A DNA stretch of 38,469 nucleotides, taken from Oscillospiraceae bacterium (GTDB taxonomy: Bacteria > Bacillota > Clostridia > Oscillospirales > Ruminococcaceae). Where the stretch lies: NCBI GenBank assembly GCA_017427265.1, contig JAFRTG010000020.1, forward strand, positions 1 to 38,469. The letters run 5' to 3'. Positions 25,901-33,002 of this stretch are shown one piece after another; positions within the stretch are counted from its first letter, which is position 1; the number at the start of each line of letters is the position of its first letter. The notes under the pieces are model-generated. The model saw only the letters and a list, made by a program, of their open reading frames with translations. It searched no databases and was not told where the DNA came from. Both the position numbers and the translations under genes were made by a program.

Positions 25901-27222
25901 TCGATTGTACCGTCAAGTGCATCCGCTTCCTTTTCGGCTGCACCGAGCCTGTCCTGATTCTTTGACAGCGTTTCCGACAGTGTTCGAATCTGTCCGCCAA
26001 GCTCCTGTGCCGCAGCGGAATGTTTGCCCTGCTCCGCAGCAGTTTCCGCATATTCTGACTTCAGCTTTTCCAGAGCCGCTCTCTGTTCGCTGACAGTATC
26101 CGCCAGCGTTTTCTGCGGTTCCGCAGCTTTCCTCGCAGCGGAATCAAACTGCTCTGCCGCCTTAGCAGCGTCATCGAGCTTTGCTTTTCCCTCAGACAGC
26201 TTTGCGGAGAGTGCTGCAATCTGACTGCCGAGTGCTTTGGCTTCTTCTGAATCCTTACCTTGCATAGCTGCTGTTTCAGTATAAGCAGATTTCAGCTTTG
26301 AAAGTGCGGCTTCCTGCTCCTTTACAGTATTGGAAAGTGTTCTGACCGGATCTGCCGTCTTCTTGACGGTCGCGTCAAAATCGTCTGCCCCCTTGCGGGC
26401 ATCATTCATCTTTGCACGGTTTTCGGAAAGTGATGCCGACAATGTCCGGATCTGCTCGCCGAGCGATTTTGCATCGGCAGATTCTCTGCCCTGTGCAGCC
26501 GCAGTCTCCGCGTATGCGGCTTTCAAACCGGCAAGCTCCGATTCCTGTGCTTTGATCGCAGCGGAAAGCGTTTTCTGCGGTTCGGCAGATTTTGCGATCG
26601 TTGCATCGAAGTCATCGGCGGCTTTCCGCGCATCATCAAGCTTAGACCTGTTATCTGCCAATTCTGCGGAGAGCGCCGTGATCTGAACGGCAAGTGCTTT
26701 GGCTTTCTCAGAATCTCTGCCCTTTGCGACAGCAATTTCGGTATAGGCTGCTTTCAGTCCAGCGAGATCGGATTCCTGCGCTTTGACCGTTTCTGCCAGT
26801 GTTTTTACAGGCGCGGCGGCATCATTCTCCGCATCAGCAAGACCGGCGATCTGCTCTGCCGCCGATGCTGCCGCATCCTGATAATGTCGGAGTCTGCCCT
26901 CCGACGCAATGATCTCACGCTGCAAAGCACGCATCTGCTCCGTGGAGACCTCGCCGCGTTCAAACGCAGCTGTCGCCTGCTCCTGTGCATCCCGCAACAG
27001 ACTGAGCTTTTCAGTTGTCTGCGCAATCTGCTTCGTGAGGATCTCCTGTTTCTGCGACAGAAGTTCCGGATTCGCTTCATCAAATTTCAGCAGGCGGTTG
27101 ATCTCTCCAAGTTCAGAGGAAAGCGCACGCGACTGCTTATCCGCGGCATCGAGCGCCTTGCCGAGATTTGTGGTATCGCCGCCGATCTCGACAGTCAATC
27201 CCTTGATAATCTTATTCGACAT
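22915..27222 (-). CDS. Phage tail tape measure protein
   Basis: This protein sets tail length and is ejected with the DNA. It is the largest gene in the window: 1435 residues. From N to C it has a helical start (1-137) with LLKFDEANPELLSQKQEIL, four 77-residue repeats (138-445) and the conserved TP901-type core with AEVSEVAYKTMGISQSDYL and MQRAADVASVMGID. A long Leu/Ile/Pro hydrophobic region follows (PQLIQCGITLLTGLVQALPQI and many variants), then a C-terminal part with AQEAPAKAKAAAEEF and GIASPSKVFRQEIG. I chose the ATG at 27222 with GGAGGG. It overlaps the end of the frameshifted chaperone gene by 11 bases. Confidence 0.95.
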   Translation of the reverse strand: MSNKIIKGLTVEIGGDTTNLGKALDAADKQSRALSSELGEINRLLKFDEANPELLSQKQEILTKQIAQTTEKLSLLRDAQEQATAAFERGEVSTEQMRALQREIIASEGRLRHYQDAAASAAEQIAGLADAENDAAAPVKTLAETVKAQESDLAGLKAAYTEIAVAKGRDSEKAKALAVQITALSAELADNRSKLDDARKAADDFDATIAKSAEPQKTLSAAIKAQESELAGLKAAYAETAAAQGRESADAKSLGEQIRTLSASLSENRAKMNDARKGADDFDATVKKTADPVRTLSNTVKEQEAALSKLKSAYTETAAMQGKDSEEAKALGSQIAALSAKLSEGKAKLDDAAKAAEQFDSAARKAAEPQKTLADTVSEQRAALEKLKSEYAETAAEQGKHSAAAQELGGQIRTLSETLSKNQDRLGAAEKEADALDGTIEKTGKDVSETDKDFSKLTETLGACVKAAAAVTAAIAGAAVGIAAEVVKSYGELEQNLGGAEAVFNEIGDSIESMNVRIQGHDAETGKVIETTRTLAEVSEVAYKTMGISQSDYLASLNKMGALFQGSGLEQQESLDLSAQAMQRAADVASVMGIDISTALESVTGAAKGNFTMMDNLGVAMNATTLEAYALKNGLIAESEASVDVKKVADAQDKAKKATLDVEKAQISYNAAVAKYGENSTEAQKALVNLEKTQVSLETATRHVDEAMAGADESASGWWKTASNADKARVAMQMFLETTEQYDGNFAREATETISGSLGLLSSSWDSLAAGLGNGEADIENLTKNVIDGFLAVTENVIPVIESVGNALPKAVSTLVSGAKEQLPDLMPVVIDALSEIITALTDAIPDIASELLHLILQLAPTLISAIFSLLTELTKMLLGMSPEILEALIQIAAQILMELSEVLPELLTVFASQIVPQLILVLLDGLPMLIECGITLLTALVEALPEIITQICDVLPDIIDGITGALLTMLPQLIQCGITLLTGLVQALPQIIRSIIQAITKALPQIINAIVQALPIVIQALVQALPQIITAVVDTLLACSTQLLDAAIQLFGALLDAVPLIIEALLPLLPDLIVAIVTALLDAQEQLFDAAVTLFMQIAEAFPKIIEKIGEYMGKMLDVLLEWLGKIATDAWQSVTNGFANIIASAKQSASDLVTGTMQFLDELPGKIGYMLGSAIAHVIQFAQEAPAKAKAAAEEFLDNVITFFKELPGKTKDWLDRVIERVKQWAADLAKKGKEGADDLVRKIVDGIACLPDKMREAGRNLVEGLWNGITGMGNWLRDKISDFAGGIIDGFKDTFGIASPSKVFRQEIGRNLSLGLAVGVEDEAGTAINAVQNMADEIAEIQFPTKQIDFNRITPEDDPVAFERSLQMQFGDTDSDRQIMILDPMVIAKLDSILTAIEHGQVLYLDGDAFIGGTIDRINTELGVIEAEERRR
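25888..26811 (-). repeat. Four tandem 231-base repeats in the tape measure gene
   Basis: Residues 138-214, 215-291, 292-368 and 369-445 are four copies of one 77-residue unit without gaps. The unit pattern is P.KTL...VK.QE..L..LK..Y.ETA...G..S..AK.LG.QI..LS..L...+.KL.DA.KAAD.FD. The fourth copy is the most diverged. The pattern is a long amphipathic helix pair, and copy number should change tail length. Confidence 0.92.
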
Positions 27223-27502
27223 TCTGTACGCCCTCCTTCCGCTTGAATTTTCTGAGTGCTTCACGGTCAGGCTCTGTCTGTTCACAGCGCCATGCATTAT
27301 CAAGATACTCTGTTCCCTTCTCGGTTCGGCTCATCTTCCAGATAAACGCATCACGCCGATAAGTCAAAAACTCAATAAGATTAAGGTCATAGACCGCTGG
27401 GAGCGGCAGGCCGGTATACTCCGACACCAACCGCTCCCAGTATGTCGTTGTGGTGTATTTATGCCCCTCGCTATCCGGCAGCGGATAGTAGGGCAGGATC
27501 AG
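27212..27502 (-). CDS. Tail assembly chaperone, -1 frame extension (gpGT-type)
   Basis: The frame has no ATG near its beginning. It is open from the end of the preceding chaperone gene and can be reached by a -1 shift at 27502-27508. It adds 96 residues (LILPYYPLPDSEG..., then MSRTEKGTEYLDNAWR) to the 113-residue upstream protein, for about 209 in total. In lambda-like phages the longer form bridges tape measure and tail tube protein. A GTG at 27430 could in principle start it alone, but no ribosome site is near. It ends inside the start of the tape measure gene. Confidence 0.85.
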   Translation of the reverse strand: MILPYYPLPDSEGHKYTTTTYWERLVSEYTGLPLPAVYDLNLIEFLTYRRDAFIWKMSRTEKGTEYLDNAWRCEQTEPDREALRKFKRKEGVQNVE

Positions 27503-27840
27503 TTTTTTGCAGATTTGATCTCATCAATGAATTTCAGATACGCCTGCTCAAACGCGAGCAGATGCATCAGGTTCAGGCGATACTTCGTTTTCAGCTCTTT
27601 GCCGGAAATTTTCAAGCCTTCCTCATTGATGCTCATAATCTCAGCGATTGCGTCGTAGACCTTATGTTCAGCACTGATATCCAGCTTTTTGCCGCGCATC
27701 GCAAGAAAATCATTCCTCAATGCTTCCAGCTTCCGGACTGCGCCCTGCTTCGGAACACCGACATGAATCACTGTGTTTGCTTCATCAAGCAGAATGCATT
27801 CCATGCTCGGCTGCTGAAGCGCACGAAAATCAAGCGTCAT
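27499..27840 (-). CDS. Tail assembly chaperone (gpG-type)
   Basis: The 113-residue acidic protein begins MTLDFRALQQPSMEC and lies between the major tail protein and tape measure genes. Its last codons are GCA AAA AAC TGA, which contain the slippery heptamer. The mostly helical middle (KLEALRNDFLAMRGKKLDIS) fits the family. It acts in the cytoplasm during tail assembly and is not part of the virion. Confidence 0.86.
   Translation of the reverse strand: MTLDFRALQQPSMECILLDEANTVIHVGVPKQGAVRKLEALRNDFLAMRGKKLDISAEHKVYDAIAEIMSINEEGLKISGKELKTKYRLNLMHLLAFEQAYLKFIDEIKSAKN
27502..27508 (-). promoter_or_regulatory. Programmed -1 ribosomal frameshift site
   Basis: On the minus strand the heptamer A AAA AAC is in the right phase (X XXY YYZ) for the zero frame, one codon before the TGA stop at 27499-27501. 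After the slip the next codon is CTG, and this frame is the one encoding the 96-residue extension. Confidence 0.88.
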
Positions 27841-27850
27841 AATATCCTCC

Positions 27851-28399
27851 TTATGCCGAAATCTCTTCGATGAACTCGATCAGCGTGCCGTTACTGTCAT
27901 GCGGCTGCGCAGTAAATTCAGGCTCGACAACAGTACCTGCCCCGGTACCCCATGCAAGCGAAAGCCCTGCGGTATTTCTGCCGGTAATCATCACCCAGAC
28001 ATTTCCGTCCTTCTGGTCTTCATGCAGGAAGCAGAGTACATAGCTCTTACCCTGTGCATTGCCGGCGCCGCCGATTTTCGTTGTGCGGATACCATTTTGC
28101 GCATCCTCGGTTGTGTTGCCGCGGTCAACGAGCTTCGTCAGCGTTGTGCCGTTCCAGGTGATGAGGCCGAGCTTCATCTTCGCTTCCTCCTCGGTTGTGA
28201 TGATCTTGTGTACATAGCCGAGATCGTCCTTTTCCTCGTAGGTCGTTTCGGTATAGGTCAGCGTCGCGCCGCCCTTGATATAGCCCAGCAGATTCGCCTC
28301 AACACAGATTTGCGCGGTAGTCGGCATTGTACCGTCATATTCCATGAGATAAGCCTTACCGCTGCCGAGAGTGATATTCTTCGTTGTACGCTTTGCCAT
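27851..28399 (-). CDS. Major tail protein (tail tube)
   Basis: The 182 residues start MAKRTTKNITLGSGKAYLMEY and are rich in beta strands (GGATLTYTETTYEEKDD, KMKLGLITWNGTTLTKL). This matches the tube-protein fold of siphoviruses in size and position between the tail completion genes and the chaperones. The start overlaps the upstream stop as TAATG. Confidence 0.85.
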   Translation of the reverse strand: MAKRTTKNITLGSGKAYLMEYDGTMPTTAQICVEANLLGYIKGGATLTYTETTYEEKDDLGYVHKIITTEEEAKMKLGLITWNGTTLTKLVDRGNTTEDAQNGIRTTKIGGAGNAQGKSYVLCFLHEDQKDGNVWVMITGRNTAGLSLAWGTGAGTVVEPEFTAQPHDSNGTLIEFIEEISA

Positions 28400-28722
28400 T
28401 ATGGTTCACGCTCCTTTGTAGTAATTGAAAAATCGTATACAACCTGATACCGCTGCTCGTCCTGCAACCAGTATCGGTCCTCCTTGCTGTAGAGAATGCC
28501 CGCTGCATCGAGTGCAGATTCCATCGCGATTTCCGCAGCATCGTCCGGCGCATCCTCATAGATCTCCACAGAATAATTGTGAGTGAAAACTGCCGCAGCG
28601 CTGTCATCTGCGCCGTCGGTCTCAATATCATCTGTCCACACCGCATACGTCCCAGAAGGCGGCTTGAGAAACCTGCTGTGCCGGAAACGGATGCCTGTCT
28701 GCTGCAAGATTTCTGCAATCAT
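28399..28722 (-). CDS. Tail terminator/completion-like protein
   Basis: The 107 residues (MIAEILQQTGIRFRHSRF...PPSGTYAVWTDD) have the size and position of the protein that caps the tail and joins it to the head. The stretch HNYSVEIYED fits that family's beta sheet. The name rests mostly on gene order. It overlaps both neighbours by a few bases. Confidence 0.72.
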   Translation of the reverse strand: MIAEILQQTGIRFRHSRFLKPPSGTYAVWTDDIETDGADDSAAAVFTHNYSVEIYEDAPDDAAEIAMESALDAAGILYSKEDRYWLQDEQRYQVVYDFSITTKEREP

Positions 28723-29114
28723 TTCAGTTTCACCGCCTCCTCAACTGCGCGTTCAAACTTCGGAAACGCCTCTGCACAAGCATCCTTTAGAAACGGATCG
28801 CCTTTGACACGCGAACCGTCTCTTGCAAGATGCCCGTGAACAAGCAGATGTGTCAGGCGCGCATCGCTGCCTTTAACATGCCAGATGCATCGCGGTGTAC
28901 CGCGGGAAGTATCTGCACGGGTGTATGTAATATTGCTGCGATAATGGCGGCGGCGCTTTGCTTTTTTACCATGCCGCTGATAGGGCGCAGTACGCTTTGT
29001 GATCTCAACCAGCTCCTGCGCCGCTTCCTCTGCTGCATCGCCGACCGCATTCTGCACGTCCGTCAGGTAGATGTCCAGCGTCTCAGCGATCATATCTGCA
29101 ATATCCTTACTCAT
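28719..29114 (-). CDS. HK97 gp10-like head-tail joining protein
   Basis: The 131 residues show the gp10 pattern: an N-terminal helix with AAQELVEITKRTAPYQRHG, a basic GKKAKRRRHYRSNI, and a late HLLVHGHLARDGSRVKGDPFL. It sits between the head closure and tail terminator genes, as in HK97-like phages. It overlaps the preceding gene by eight bases. Confidence 0.85.
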   Translation of the reverse strand: MSKDIADMIAETLDIYLTDVQNAVGDAAEEAAQELVEITKRTAPYQRHGKKAKRRRHYRSNITYTRADTSRGTPRCIWHVKGSDARLTHLLVHGHLARDGSRVKGDPFLKDACAEAFPKFERAVEEAVKLK

Positions 29115-29415
29115 ACAGCTTCCCCGTCAGTGTGATTTCCTTATGCTCCTCCATGTAATCATCATAGTCGATGATCTTGAACTGCTGTCCGCGGTATAGA
29201 ATGCGGTAAAGCTGAGGAGCATACTGGATTGCCGTCAGTACCGGCACATAGCGCAGCTTGAATCGGAGCCGCAGATGATACTGGTCTGCACCGGCGCGGT
29301 CAGTCGTTGTGCCGATATGCTTATTGACATCCGCGTGAAATGTAGGACCGACAGGCTGCCAGCGCTCTGTTTCCTCATTCTGCCGCTCGATGATGACCTG
29401 CTTATCGTACTTCAT
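29107..29415 (-). CDS. Phage head closure protein (head-tail adaptor)
   Basis: The 102 residues (MKYDKQVIIERQNEETERWQ ...) contain the family end pattern RILYRGQQFKIIDYDDYMEE and ITLTGKLYE, as in SPP1 gp16-type adaptors that seal the head. The start overlaps the upstream stop as ATGA. Confidence 0.85.
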   Translation of the reverse strand: MKYDKQVIIERQNEETERWQPVGPTFHADVNKHIGTTTDRAGADQYHLRLRFKLRYVPVLTAIQYAPQLYRILYRGQQFKIIDYDDYMEEHKEITLTGKLYE

Positions 29416-29720
29416 GTGTCGCCTGCCTTTGCGTATTCCATTCGGAGCTGGAGCTCCAGACTGTCAGCAAGCCGACGCTGTGCGGCATTCGCCTTTGCGC
29501 CGAGCATCCGCTCGCTATAGAGATCATCCGTATAGATCAGGACGAGCTGCCGCGCACGGTTATCCTCTGCAAAGACGATATCCGCTTTCGCACCGACGCC
29601 GCCGCGAAGCAGACCGATTGCAGCGGACAGTGCATCTGACACATTCTGCTGAATGCGTTCATCGGCGTATTCCGGCTCGATGCCGAGATAAACCATTGCA
29701 TCATTCATTGTCGGCATCAT
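29412..29720 (-). CDS. Head-tail connector (gp6/gp15-like)
   Basis: The 102-residue, mostly helical product (MNDAMVYLGIEPEYADERIQ ... RRLADSLELQLRMEY) matches the DNA-packaging connector family in size. It lies right behind the capsid gene, where this ring protein is encoded. The ATG at 29720 has GGGAGG. Confidence 0.82.
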   Translation of the reverse strand: MMPTMNDAMVYLGIEPEYADERIQQNVSDALSAAIGLLRGGVGAKADIVFAEDNRARQLVLIYTDDLYSERMLGAKANAAQRRLADSLELQLRMEYAKAGDT

Positions 29721-29738
29721 GCCGGACGCCTCCCTTCA

Positions 29739-31031
29739 TTATGCAGTGACAGTCAGTGTGCCGTATACAAATGCATCCGGATCACGCGTCTCAACATCCT
29801 CGCGCAGATGACCGGCGAAAATCGTCATATCCTGCTCGAATGCATTGACCAGATCCTCACCGCTGCCGACAACAGCCTCAGTACTGGTACGCAGCGTAAT
29901 CTGCTGCCGGTCAAAGAGTTTGATACCCTCCTTGAGATCTCCGCAGACGATCGGAATCGCCATACCGGAAATTTCATAATAACCGGAAGTCTTCGGATTT
30001 CCTGTCGGCTCGGCGACCTCTGTATATACATACGGAGATTCTGCGGTGCCGGAGCCGGTACGGGTGTAATAAGTCTTGCCAGCAGTGACAGTCGTGTCAG
30101 TGGTGACAGTATAGACCGGATCAGAGCTCCAATCCGCATTCGGGATCACACGGATCGGAACAAAGGTCGTGCCAACAGAAATGCGTGCCTGCATCGTGTT
30201 CTGCGGATCCGGCGCAAGCAGCTTGCGACCGTCTTCATCTTTGAGTGTCGAAAGCCAGAACAGGCCGTCATCATTCGTGATGAGCGCAGAGGTGCTGAGG
30301 AACGCCTGACCAAGCGTCACGACAAAGGCATGCTCGATGCTATCCAGCGAGGCAAATGTCTCTGCCGTCTTCTTCTTGATCTCCGCGATAATATTGCAGT
30401 TGTCTGTCACGCGGGTTTCATCACCGAGCCATTCGACGATGGTGCTTGTGATATTGGCGTCGGAATCGGCGAGCAGTTCATTCGTCACAGGCAGATAGCC
30501 CATGTACTTCTCGATCGTATATTCCATGATCTGGAACTGCGGCGAGGCCTTGCGCGTCATTTTGCCGCCCTCCGCGACCTTTGCAAAACCGGTCTGCTGG
30601 GCGCGCTTCTTGAATGTCCGTCTGCCGGATTTCGTCGTGACATTCTCCACAGCAACGAGCTGCCGCAGAGAGAATTTTGCATCGCGGAACTGCTCGATTC
30701 GCGTCTGGATGTCCTCAGGCACGGTATAGCCGCCGTCCACACCGGTCGTTTCGTTCATAGCCTTTGTCCGGAAACCGCTGCGAGCTGCATCGGCAAATGC
30801 CTTCTCGATGCTTTCGGTATTCTGCTTCTGCACCGGTTCCTCCGGAACGACCGCCTTTTCACGGGCAATCGCTGCATTCAGCACATTGATCTCGCGTTCA
30901 AAGCCGGTGATCTCGTCATTGAGCGATTCTGCCTTTGCGATGTCTTTAGTCTCGCCGGACAGAACGGTTTCCATTTCGGCTGACTTACTGAGGATGAGCT
31001 GCTGGAGCTCACGGATTCTCTTTGATTTCAT
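29739..31031 (-). CDS. HK97-type major capsid protein with extra inserted domain
   Basis: The 430 residues begin with a coiled-coil delta region (1-66) that should act as internal scaffold and be removed by the protease. The HK97 fold follows: GGYTVPEDIQTRIEQF (100-115), RRTFKKRAQQTGFAKVAEGG (137-156), the backbone-helix region and, late, CGDLKEGIKLFDRQQITL (363-380). Residues 305-354 form an insert with VTAGKTYYTRTG and TSGYYE that the basic fold lacks. ATG with AGGAGG, coupled to the protease stop as TAATG. Confidence 0.93.
   Translation of the reverse strand: MKSKRIRELQQLILSKSAEMETVLSGETKDIAKAESLNDEITGFEREINVLNAAIAREKAVVPEEPVQKQNTESIEKAFADAARSGFRTKAMNETTGVDGGYTVPEDIQTRIEQFRDAKFSLRQLVAVENVTTKSGRRTFKKRAQQTGFAKVAEGGKMTRKASPQFQIMEYTIEKYMGYLPVTNELLADSDANITSTIVEWLGDETRVTDNCNIIAEIKKKTAETFASLDSIEHAFVVTLGQAFLSTSALITNDDGLFWLSTLKDEDGRKLLAPDPQNTMQARISVGTTFVPIRVIPNADWSSDPVYTVTTDTTVTAGKTYYTRTGSGTAESPYVYTEVAEPTGNPKTSGYYEISGMAIPIVCGDLKEGIKLFDRQQITLRTSTEAVVGSGEDLVNAFEQDMTIFAGHLREDVETRDPDAFVYGTLTVTA
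29970..30119 (-). other. Inserted domain in the capsid protein (residues ~305-354)
   Basis: The stretch rich in Thr, Tyr and Gly interrupts the capsid fold between RVIPNADWSS and ISGMAIPIV, which continue normally. The pattern VTAGKTYYTR...YV.T.VAEPTGNPKTSGYYE resembles small surface modules seen in other Firmicutes phage structural proteins. Surface exposure is inferred. Confidence 0.6.
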
Positions 31032-31741
31032 TAGATTTCCTCCTGTTCAATATTGTATTTTGCACGGTATGCCGCTGCTTTTGCTGAAAGCAGCAGTGCC
31101 TGCACAACCTGTGTGTTTTCCCGCGTATCCTCCGGCATTTTTTCGGGAAGTTCCGCTGCCTTATGGATCCCCGCACTTCGCTGTGCAGGAACGGCGACCA
31201 GCGAAAACTCATAGGCATCTTCGACGCCGTCGAGCAGTTTACAGCAGATTTCGCCGTCATATTCCTTGCCGGCGATATGACGGCAGGGCGTTTGCAGATT
31301 GTTCTTCCCGCAGATGCTGCATACTCGCTGTGAGACTACACAGGAAACGCTGCCCTCCTTCTTGATGCCGCCCACGATCTCTGCAATCAGATCGGCATTT
31401 CCTGCGGTGCGCACCATGTAGCAGAACGCGATCAGCTCAGTTTCATCACCGCTCCGCACAAGCTCTGTATCGTAGATGCGGGCGATCTGATTTTCAGCGC
31501 TCATCATGTGATCTTTGATCGTGGTCTTGCCGACAAACAGTTCCTTCATTTTTCCGAGTGCCGCTGCCGTGAAGCGTTCGCCGTCACGGTCGATGCGCGT
31601 ATCACAGAGAGTTGCCTTGAAAGTGAAGACCTGCTCTGCGGTCAGCGGTTCGAGCGCGAAGCGGTTGATCTTTTCAAGCGTTGCTTCATCGAGAACTGCC
31701 GCGGAAAGCGATGTGCTTTTATTGATCCGGATCGGTTCCAT
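31031..31741 (-). CDS. Prohead protease with Cys/His cluster
   Basis: This serine protease cleaves capsid delta domains during head maturation. The 236 residues show TTIKDHMMSAENQIARI (His78) and EGSVSCVVS (Ser132 or Ser137 as nucleophile), ending in YEFSLVAVPAQRSAG. Between them Cys141, Cys144, Cys153, His155, Cys166 and Cys167 form a possible zinc site. I chose the ATG at 31741 because GGAGG lies at the right distance. It overlaps the end of the portal gene by 23 bases. Confidence 0.86.
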   Translation of the reverse strand: MEPIRINKSTSLSAAVLDEATLEKINRFALEPLTAEQVFTFKATLCDTRIDRDGERFTAAALGKMKELFVGKTTIKDHMMSAENQIARIYDTELVRSGDETELIAFCYMVRTAGNADLIAEIVGGIKKEGSVSCVVSQRVCSICGKNNLQTPCRHIAGKEYDGEICCKLLDGVEDAYEFSLVAVPAQRSAGIHKAAELPEKMPEDTRENTQVVQALLLSAKAAAYRAKYNIEQEEI

Positions 31742-33002
31742 GTTCATCCTCCTTTCCGTTTACATACTGTCTTCCGGCAAGCGTAACAGGAATCGCGTTA
31801 CCATTTCCAAGCAGTTGATCGCCGCCCGGAACATGCGGAAGATCCTCATAATCCCGCGCCTCATTCGGCGTATAAATGAAATTGCCGACAGCCGTGCCGA
31901 GTGCAGAGAGCCGCTGCTCCATTGTGGCGCGCAAAACAACATCTGTGTTGAATTTCACAAAGCAGCCATTTTCACATTCCTGATCGGTCAGCAGCTTATA
32001 AGCAATCTCCTCCTCATACTGTTTGAGGATAAAGAGCATTGTGTCAATCAGGAATGAAAGCTGCTGTGCCTCAGTGCCGGAATAGCTCGACTGCGTGTAA
32101 TCACCGATCTGATAAGGCTTCACGCCGAATGCTGAGGCGATCTGCAAAGCACTTGCCTGCCGAATCTCAAGAAACTGCGAATCCGTCAGCTTCATATTCA
32201 GCGGCGTGATCGTGAATCCAACCGGAATTGGAATGACCTGCTCAGAACCGCTCTGCGATGTGGACATGTACTTCTTGACACCCTCAACAAGCGTCGCAAT
32301 ATTCGCATCATTCAGTGTGCCGGTATATTGCAGGACTGCCTTCGCCGAAAGTCCGGAATCATAGAGTGATTCCAATAACTTCTGCGATTTGCGCAGATTA
32401 TTGATTGAGCTGCCGAGCTGCTCCCGCACAGAAATTCCGCAAATACCGTCCATGCAGAGATGGGATTTCACATGTAGCACTTCCTCGCTGCTCAGCACGA
32501 TGATTCCCTCCGGACTGCTGTACTGATAGTAGATATCCGGCACATTCCGCAGCAACCGCGCATCGTCATACCAGATCTTCACACGGTCAGGCGGCAGCAG
32601 CCAGAGATGCGGGTGCTTCGGATCACTGGTGTCAATCCATGCATAGCCGTTGCCGTAGTGATTTCGACAGAGCTCCATGCTGCTCCAAAATGTTGTCGCG
32701 GTCATGTATGGATTCGGACGCACTGCAATACATTGATAATAGGGATGCCCGCGCAGCGTGATAACGCCGTGATCCCCGGTGCGCTGCTGAATCTTCAATG
32801 GCAACTTTCCAATACCTTCGCTCAGCACCTTGCAGCACGCAAAATAGGTCGCTTCAGAAAGAGCCGAGCCGGTGAGTGTCCTGTCAATACCGAGAAATTC
32901 AAGCAGCTTGTCATGCTGCGCACCGACATAATCCACATACTGCTTTGCTGATTTCCGGCTGAAATACAGGCGAATGCGTTCAAAAATATTCGTAGGCTTC
33001 AA
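31719..33002 (-). CDS. Phage portal protein (HK97 type)
   Basis: This forms the dodecameric ring through which DNA enters the head. The 427 residues show LSEATYFACCKVLSEGIGKL, NPYMTATTFWSSMELCRNHY, GNGYAWI, the stem-like QASALQIASAFGVKPYQIGD and EAQQLSFLIDTMLFILKQYE, all typical. No ATG precedes the conserved start. The TTG at 33002 overlaps the TerL stop (TTGA), so the portal gene is probably translated by coupling. Confidence 0.93.
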   Translation of the reverse strand: MKPTNIFERIRLYFSRKSAKQYVDYVGAQHDKLLEFLGIDRTLTGSALSEATYFACCKVLSEGIGKLPLKIQQRTGDHGVITLRGHPYYQCIAVRPNPYMTATTFWSSMELCRNHYGNGYAWIDTSDPKHPHLWLLPPDRVKIWYDDARLLRNVPDIYYQYSSPEGIIVLSSEEVLHVKSHLCMDGICGISVREQLGSSINNLRKSQKLLESLYDSGLSAKAVLQYTGTLNDANIATLVEGVKKYMSTSQSGSEQVIPIPVGFTITPLNMKLTDSQFLEIRQASALQIASAFGVKPYQIGDYTQSSYSGTEAQQLSFLIDTMLFILKQYEEEIAYKLLTDQECENGCFVKFNTDVVLRATMEQRLSALGTAVGNFIYTPNEARDYEDLPHVPGGDQLLGNGNAIPVTLAGRQYVNGKEDEHGTDPDQ

